From positions 145,639,858 through 145,703,857 of the forward strand of contig CM065810.1 in NCBI GenBank assembly GCA_033398695.1: a stretch of DNA of 64,000 nt, read 5' to 3'. The first letter of the stretch is position 1. Each line of letters opens with the position of its first letter. The DNA is from Orobanche coerulescens. Taxonomy: Eukaryota; Streptophyta; Magnoliopsida; Lamiales; Orobanchaceae. The notes below the pieces were generated by a model. The model saw only the letters and a program-made list of their open reading frames with translations. It was not told the DNA's origin and made no database searches. This document shows, in pieces, positions 57,740 through 64,000 of the stretch. The translations under genes and the position numbers were made by a program.

Positions 57740-58990
57740 TGTTGGGATAACAAAATACCCTGTATCGAAATTGTTGGGATAACAAAATACCCTATATCGA
57801 AATTGTTAGGATAACAAAATACCCTGTATCGAAATTGTTGGGATAACAATATCCTGTATCGAAACAGCCAGGATAATCAATCCCTGTATCGAATAGTGAT
57901 GATAAGAGGTTTTGACAATATGCCAATCCTCAATACAAGAAGGAAATCAGACGAAAAGTTGAAGTGTCAACCTATATCAAGACTGTCATAGATCCAGCAT
58001 ATAGTGGAACCTTTCAGTACAGCAAAGAAGTGTTATAAAGACTAAGTATGGAAGCTGTCTCGAATTGTCAATACAGTGATCTTCCATACAACTCTCAACA
58101 GGACAAGAAGGAATCTTCAGTTCCCAGTAAAAGTCAAGTCCTGTTGATATAGAAGTATTTAAATACTAAAAGTATTTAAATACTGTAGGTCAACAGATCT
58201 TCAAATCCCACAAAATTCGGATCGTGCTTTTCATCCCGTTGGAACGGAATCTTGCTCAACGAATTTATCTCAACGGATATATTCAGAAGACTATATATAT
58301 CTCATCAAGGCGTTGAAGATCAGTTACCAAGTGAAAAGGTTATTATTATATACATCAAAGCAAAACATATCTCCAGAAGCTTACTGCAACTCAGATCTAA
58401 GAGATATACAGTGCTCAAGCAGTGAACAACACATCATCAGCTAGAAGCTCAGAAAGTTAAAGCTGTTGTTCATATATTGTTCTAATCCTTGAATAAACCC
58501 AGATCAGCCCTGTGTGGACTGAGTAATCGTTGCTACTCCGGAACTGTGTGTGAAGGAATTGCATCGAAAAAGACGAAGCTTCAGAACTGTGTGTGAAGAA
58601 GCCAGTCAAAGTGTTAGCTCAAACTAATCTGTGTGAATGGTTGAAGCTAAGATCTTTATATCAATGTGTGTGAACGATATATTGATTGTGTGTTGTTATA
58701 ATTACGTAGTTGTGTACGCAGTAATTATAATAAACTTTTTACTCCTGTGTGGAGGACCAGTGGACGTAGAGGGGTTTACCTCGAATCACTTTAAATACTG
58801 CGTTATTTACCTTCTGCCTTACTTGTTTTATTTAACTGTGATTATTTAAGTATACACTGCACATCGAGTTGCTGTATCCACAGCAACTTACTGTATTTAA
58901 GACTTCCGCTACGCACTCAGATTTAAAATCAGGACAGCTTGTTGTTTAAACTACTTTCCAAGCTGTATCCAGTATACTTAGTGGCCAACA
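57740..58990 (+). repeat. SIRE-type solo LTR, unit 2
   Basis: Counterpart of 18883-20136, with iterated terminus and GACCC/TACCC flanks. Confidence 0.8.
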
Positions 58991-59692
58991 TACCCCATAC
59001 ATGTAAGTAACAAGTAGATCAACAATTACGTCATGTTTTCCATTTTTGAGTTGACCAAAGTGTTTCTCCCAAAAATATGGCCTTATTCATGTCCTTCACA
59101 AAAATAGAAAAAATAAAACTACAAAAAAGAATATTTTTTTTTTATTTTAAAATAGATTAAATTTTTTTGTGAGATGGAAATAGAAACAGAAAACAAATAA
59201 AATAAAAAGGAATTTTTTTTCTCTGTTTATTTTTTATTTTTGATTAATTTGTTTTTTAAAATCTTTTTGTTAAACATAAAATAAAAAATAAAAAATAAAA
59301 AATAAAAAAAAGGAATATATATTTTTTTCGGTTCTTATTTTTCTTTCGAAATTTCATGTTTAATATTTTTATTAACCTAAAGAAACAGAAAAAAATAAAA
59401 TAAAAAAAGAGTATTTGCTTCTGTTTTAATTTCTTATTTTAAATTAACCTGTTTTTTTAAATATCAGATGGAAATAAAAAATCTCTGTTTTTATTTTCTT
59501 TTCAAACAATCTGCATTTTAAAATTTTCTATTAGTCGGAAGTAAAAATAGAAAATAAAATAAAAAAATATTTTTTCTATTTTTATTTTTCTTTTAAAATA
59601 ATTTGTTTTTAAATTGTTATAAGGATGTGTTTGGCATTATTTAGTTTGACTTTTGGACTTATATGTAATTAAACATAATCTAATTGTACTAC
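58991..59692. other. AT-rich spacer, unit 2
   Basis: Counterpart of 20137-20836; differs mainly in A/T run lengths. Confidence 0.7.
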
Positions 59693-60383
59693 TGTTGGCC
59701 ACGTATACATAATACAACTTGGAAAGTGTTTTAAACAATAGGTTGTACGATTTTCAAATCTTAGTGTGTAGCGGAAATCTTGTTAAAGTAAGTTGCTGTA
59801 AATACAGCAACTAGATATGAAGTGTATACTTAAAAATAATCACAGATATTAAAACAGTAAATACAGAAGGTAAATGACACGATAATTAAAGTGGTTCGAG
59901 GTAAACCCCTCTACGTCCACTGGTCCTCCACACAAGAGTTAAAATTTTATTATAAATACTACGTACACAACTACGTATTTATAATCATACCTATCAATGT
60001 ATCCTTCACACAGATTGATACAATGATCAAAGCTTTCAACCGTTCATACAGTTGGTTTAGGCTTTCACTTGACTAATCTTCTTCACACACAGTTCCGAAG
60101 CTTTGTCTCTTCAATGCAAGTTTGTCACACAAAGTTCGGGAAAAGCAATGCTTTCTCAGTCCACACAGGGCTGATGGGTTTGTTCAATGATAGAACGATG
60201 GTTTGAACAACAGCTTGACTTTCTTGATCTTTAGCTGATTGTGTGTTGTTCAAGGTTGAGCACTTGGATATTTCTTCTCTCAGAATAGCAGTATACTTGA
60301 AAAAATATGTTTGCTCAGATATATTCTTGTAAGTACTTCTTGGTTAGATGTGAGTTTGTGTGTGTCTGATCTTCAAACTCTTG

Positions 60384-60456
<73 letters not shown>

Positions 60457-60953
60457 CCTTTGAATAGATCCGTTGAGCAAAATTTCGTGACAACTAGATA
60501 GTTGACTTGTATAGACCAAGATCCAGATTTTGCGTGGTTTGAAGATCTCTGTCGGCTTCAGTATTTAAATACTTTATCCTTTCAGTATTTAAATACTTCT
60601 TTATCAAACGGGACTTGACTTTAGCCCTAAAGATTCCTGTTTCAGACGGTCTTTAGTCCTGTTTCGATGTGTATTGAAGGTCTCAATACTTCACAGCTTG
60701 AATGTTGTATCCATTTGTGTTGTAGGCTATAAAGGAGAGGTCGCTGTATGGAATGTTTGCTGTATGAAGGGACAACTTCCATACTTGGCGCTTTTAGACT
60801 CTTGTTGCTGTATGATGGCATGATGACAAGTCTTCGATACAGGATCAACAACTTCGATAGGACTTTCGATACAATAGCTTTCTGTTTGCTGGATTGACAC
60901 ATTGTCAAAACACTTTATCAAAATCTTTCGATACAGGGATTGTTATCCTAACA
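59693..60953 (-). repeat. SIRE-type Copia 3' LTR, unit 2
   Basis: Counterpart of 20837-22053. The TA run at its TATA-box position is 69 bp (60387-60455) against 21 bp in unit 1. A PPT follows at 60954-60970. Confidence 0.85.
60387..60455. repeat. Expanded AT microsatellite
   Basis: A pure AT/TA run of 69 bases at the minus-strand TATA position of the Copia LTR. Confidence 0.95.
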
Positions 60954-60970
60954 ATTTCCCCCTTTTTGAC

Positions 60971-61459
60971 AATTTGTCAAGTCTTCCTTTAAAAATATTT
61001 TGATGTTATCCAAACATCCTTGATGATGCCAAAACTTTGACACTTAACATCTTGAAGGAGGGTCAGACTTCTTGGTCTTCTGTTCGAATGTTCTGGCCTT
61101 CAGCAATTAGCCTAACACTAGGAACTGCTCGCAGGCAAGTTCAACTTTTATCAAAAGAGTATTACATCTTTAAACTTATGATTGGCGTGCAGGCACAATC
61201 TTACAGTGTTATCTAGATACATACAACTGAATCTATGAACTGTTCGCAGACAAGTTCGTACAGCTTAACATTTAACTAGTTTTCATACTTGTATTAAATC
61301 AGCAAATGGATTGAATTACGTAATCATACAAACACACAGTAGATTACGAGTTGTAATCTTTCAAGTGAAAAATATTTTATTGATATTGAGCAAAGATTAA
61401 AATATTTTTGCTATCTCACAGCAAATAAGAATACAAAAGAGTGAGAAAACAGGATAAGA
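60971..61459. other. Copia 3' untranslated region, unit 2
   Basis: Counterpart of 22071-22579; nothing beyond the GAACTG-TCGCAG repeat is seen. Confidence 0.5.
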
Positions 61460-63933
61460 ATACAGGAGGGAATTTAGCTCCTATAGTCCGAATGCCTCCA
61501 AGGCTTTCTAGGGTCATTCTTGGTACCCTTCCACCAGTTCTTATGCACGTTCTTGTTTCGATTGACCTTCGTAGGACTTATCGAAAACTAGGATCCAATC
61601 CTCTGGATGGGTAACTAAGTCGCCTTGCTTGTGCTTGGACTTCATTTTCTGCTGGAGCGGGAGTGTTCCTTCGTCTAACCTTTTCTTAAACTCCTCTGCG
61701 GCTTCCTGCACCGTTCTGAAACTATTAAATATTTGAGATTCCCTGATAAGAACAACAAATTATCTTAGCAGTTCATTCTTCCTCCAGTTCTTGATCTCGT
61801 CTGCAGTAGGCTGTCAGTTGGCCGGGAGGTTTATAGCTTGCGGCTTTTGTACGAGGTTCTTCCAAAGAAACTTAGGGTCCTGGAATTCTGGGCGGTCTCC
61901 CTGTATCCTGACGTTTTGAGCCGGAGATGCTAAACAATTAATTGCAGCAGTAATGATGTCTCCTAATGCAGCTTCCAACTCCTTCTCTTTCTCAAGCCTC
62001 AATCTCCTAGCAGCTTCCCTCGCCTCTTCCCCATTTTTGGCGTCATCAAGATATGAGACCTTTTCATCCAAGCGCTCCAGGATTTGCATAGCAGCATCCT
62101 GTTTGGTCTCAAAACTTGTTATTTTGTTTACTAGGGAGTTGAGCACCTGTGACATTTTGAATCTTTTTGTCGTGGGCTCGAAGCTGTGAATCTGATTCAA
62201 TAAGAGCAGATGCTGTCTTAGCCTCAGACACACAAAGTTTTGATTGTTCTTCCATCAGGATCTGCTCTTGACGCTGTTGCAATTGGCTAAGGGCCTGCTT
62301 CAAGACGGTAGGCAGAATACGGAAGGTTTCTTCCACTTGTGAGACTTCGTGCCTCATACCGGTCATTTATTCAACGGAGGATTGATGTAAATTAATCTCT
62401 TTTTCAACAGCATGTAGGGCATTCACGGCGTCTTGCAAGAAAACAGTTTGTCGGCCAAGAGCATGTAATTGCTCTTTCTTCTCGGCGGTTCGTGGAGAGT
62501 CTGGCTTGGCAAAATCTTCAACTCCATTCAACTGTCTCAAGTTCACTTTGGGACGTGAATTGAGTTTGACATCCTCAAGTATTATACCGTCATCAGATTC
62601 CAAAACAGTTGAGGGTGCGGGAACATCAGATGCGGGCTCGGCAACAGGGGTTGCTGTATTCTCCTGTTCTGAAATAGGTTCTGAAGACATAGGTACAGGA
62701 GGGACTGAATCCACCTGTTGTCTCTCAGCATCCGCCTGCTCCTGCAGAGAGACTAATTCCTCGTGCGGGATGCTGCGGGTCTGGTCGTCGGTGGCGACAG
62801 GCGCGAGTGCTTGTTCCGGGGTTGGTTGTTCCTCCGCGACAGGAGGGACTGAATCCTCGCTGTTGGGAACATTATTTTGTCTAGAGGTCCCTTGATCTGG
62901 CTGGGTTTCCTCACGACTCATTTTCAGACCTGCTTGGAGGGCTCGTCATCGTCGTCTGAGTCATGATCAGATTTGGGACTGTGGGGATCAGAGCTAATAG
63001 ATTTTGCTTTTCCTTTCTTGCGGGCGTCAGCCTTGTCCACCAGGTGGATGGTGATCAACACTTGACAGCACAGGTTGTCCCATTGGATCAGGGCCTCAAC
63101 ATCTTGAGAATCCGTCACTTCCAAGACAAACCGTTCTTCTTCGCACCATTCGCTCCAGTTGTACAAAGTGTTGTACGGAGCGAGCCTGTAGGCTTTCCAC
63201 TGGACAAAGCATTCATATGCCTGCTCAATTTGCACAGAAAGCAAAGTCTTGTTATTTATGGAGTCTGGGGAGGGGTTGCGTACAGTTCTTGGGTCCACTG
63301 TATGCACGGGTTCCTTGACAGGCATGGGTTATTGTGTTGGAGCTGGATCCCGAACAGGGGTTGGTACCCTGATGGGAGAAGGATCCTGAACGGTTGTGGA
63401 ATCCCGAATAGGAGATATGGCTATTGGCTCCAAAGGGGTAATCGACTCGCCAAAGTCTTTTAAGTTGGCAGATGTCTGAATATCTGTCGTAGCCGCTAAA
63501 GGCTCGGGATCTACTGTCACGATAGTAGCAGTCATCTCTTCCGCAGGGGTTGCGCCCTGGGGGCTCGATACAGTGGGTTGGGCCGTTGAAGGAGCATCCT
63601 CGGAGATTTCTGTAACTTTAACTTTTGTGAGCCTCCTTAGCTTCATTTTCGGCTTCTCAACAGCAATGGGAGTTTTGATGTGAGATCTCTTCCTTTTCTT
63701 TGAAGTCTCCTCGCTCTGGGACTTCGAAGACACATCCCTCGGATCGGCAGAACGGGGCAAGGTTCGGACAAAAGGTCTATTCACAATCAGGGGATCTTTG
63801 TTAAAACAGAGGGCCTGATGCTTCCCATGTATATCCGAGAATTGATCTTCTTTGCTTCTTCGGCTTGCAGAACACCGCATTTTGTGAGAATGTAATTCAG
63901 AAGCAAACCAAAAGAGTTCTTCTGTGAGGCAGG
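61460..63933 (-). pseudogene. Copia post-pol ORF, unit 2 (uninterrupted by E1)
   Basis: Shows the junction that E1 destroyed in unit 1: KVSYL-DDAKNGEEAREAARR near 62045. Frames 63325-62924, 62921-62367, 62366-62109 and 62233-61814 follow the unit 1 order. Two nonsense codons are private to this copy (TAA for Lys at about 63327, TAA for Glu at about 62368), so they arose after duplication. The N-terminal part lies beyond the Tat insertion at 63934. Confidence 0.65.
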
Positions 63934-64000
63934 TGTTGTTGCCCAAAATATTTATCCGAAGATTAATACTGCTGGAAGACGGACAACAAACAACAATTGC
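63934..64000 (-). mobile_element. Edge of another Tat-like element (minus orientation)
   Basis: TGTTGTTGCCCAAAATATTT and the following bases are the exact reverse complement of the last 67 bp type of the E2 LTR. The flank GCAGG (63929-63933) is the predicted target-site duplication. The rest is outside the window. Confidence 0.9.

Larger units (their letters stand above)
50342..63933. repeat. Tandem duplication, unit 2
   Basis: Starts in E5 internal sequence equivalent to 13109 and runs through LTR c, E4 LTR tail, the 54581-54959 piece and the Copia block to the Tat insertion at 63934. It keeps about 1.55 kb (53409-54959) that unit 1 lost and lacks the E1 insertion. Confidence 0.75.

Overview
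The window is a plant nuclear repeat block; no host gene was recognised. The evidence is lineage-typical LTR retrotransposons: Ty3/gypsy chromovirus (Tekay/Del-like, C-terminal chromodomain), Ty3/gypsy Tat-like (Gag with a C-x2-H-x4-H-x4-C knuckle, gypsy-type antisense extra ORF) and Ty1/copia SIRE/Maximus-like (YVDD reverse transcriptase, large ORF after pol). GT-AG introns with plant-like branch points occur inside the transposon-borne antisense ORF. A seed plant, probably a dicot, is likely; the species cannot be told from the sequence. There are no rRNA, tRNA or CRISPR loci and no bacterial-type genes.

Layout. 1-2153 is a remnant of a Tat-like element carrying the 3' half of a spliced antisense ORF. 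2154-54580 is a minus-oriented non-autonomous gypsy element, here called E4: truncated 3' LTR 2154-3185, internal region 3186-5766, 5' LTR from 5767. The 5' LTR of E4 is split by a second family, E5 (7814-54255, target-site duplication GTAAC), with 3.45-kb LTRs and a gag-only internal region. Inside E5 lies a long block (16173-50341) of Copia-related sequence: LTR-like pieces, an inverted pair of SIRE-type LTRs, a post-pol ORF and a broken pol. Its post-pol ORF is interrupted by Tat element E1 (23152-45177, TSD CACGA/CAAGA). The 5' LTR of E1 is interrupted by Tat element E2 (23924-37516, TSD GACTT). The gag of E2 is interrupted by Tekay-like element E3 (25330-34150, TSD CAGAC). To the right, 54960-63933 repeats the Copia block without the 22-kb insertion, and 63934-64000 is the edge of another Tat LTR.

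History inferred from junctions: E4 inserted; E5 inserted into an E4 LTR; a stretch running from E5 internal sequence through E5 LTR, E4 LTR tail and Copia block was tandemly duplicated, with the join at 50341/50342; unit 1 lost about 1.55 kb; E1, E2 and E3 then inserted one inside another in unit 1, and an independent Tat copy entered unit 2. Shared derived bases in the two right-hand E5 LTR copies support the duplication.

The most unusual features are the four-exon antisense ORF of the Tat elements, with an intron conserved in position between two copies; arrays of short palindromes around the TATA box of three related LTR families, each family with its own core; and a pair of adjacent hairpins at a fixed LTR position whose stems change by compensating bases between families. 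All coding regions are incomplete or disrupted. Clustered small indels in E3 raise the possibility that part of the damage is consensus error rather than mutation.
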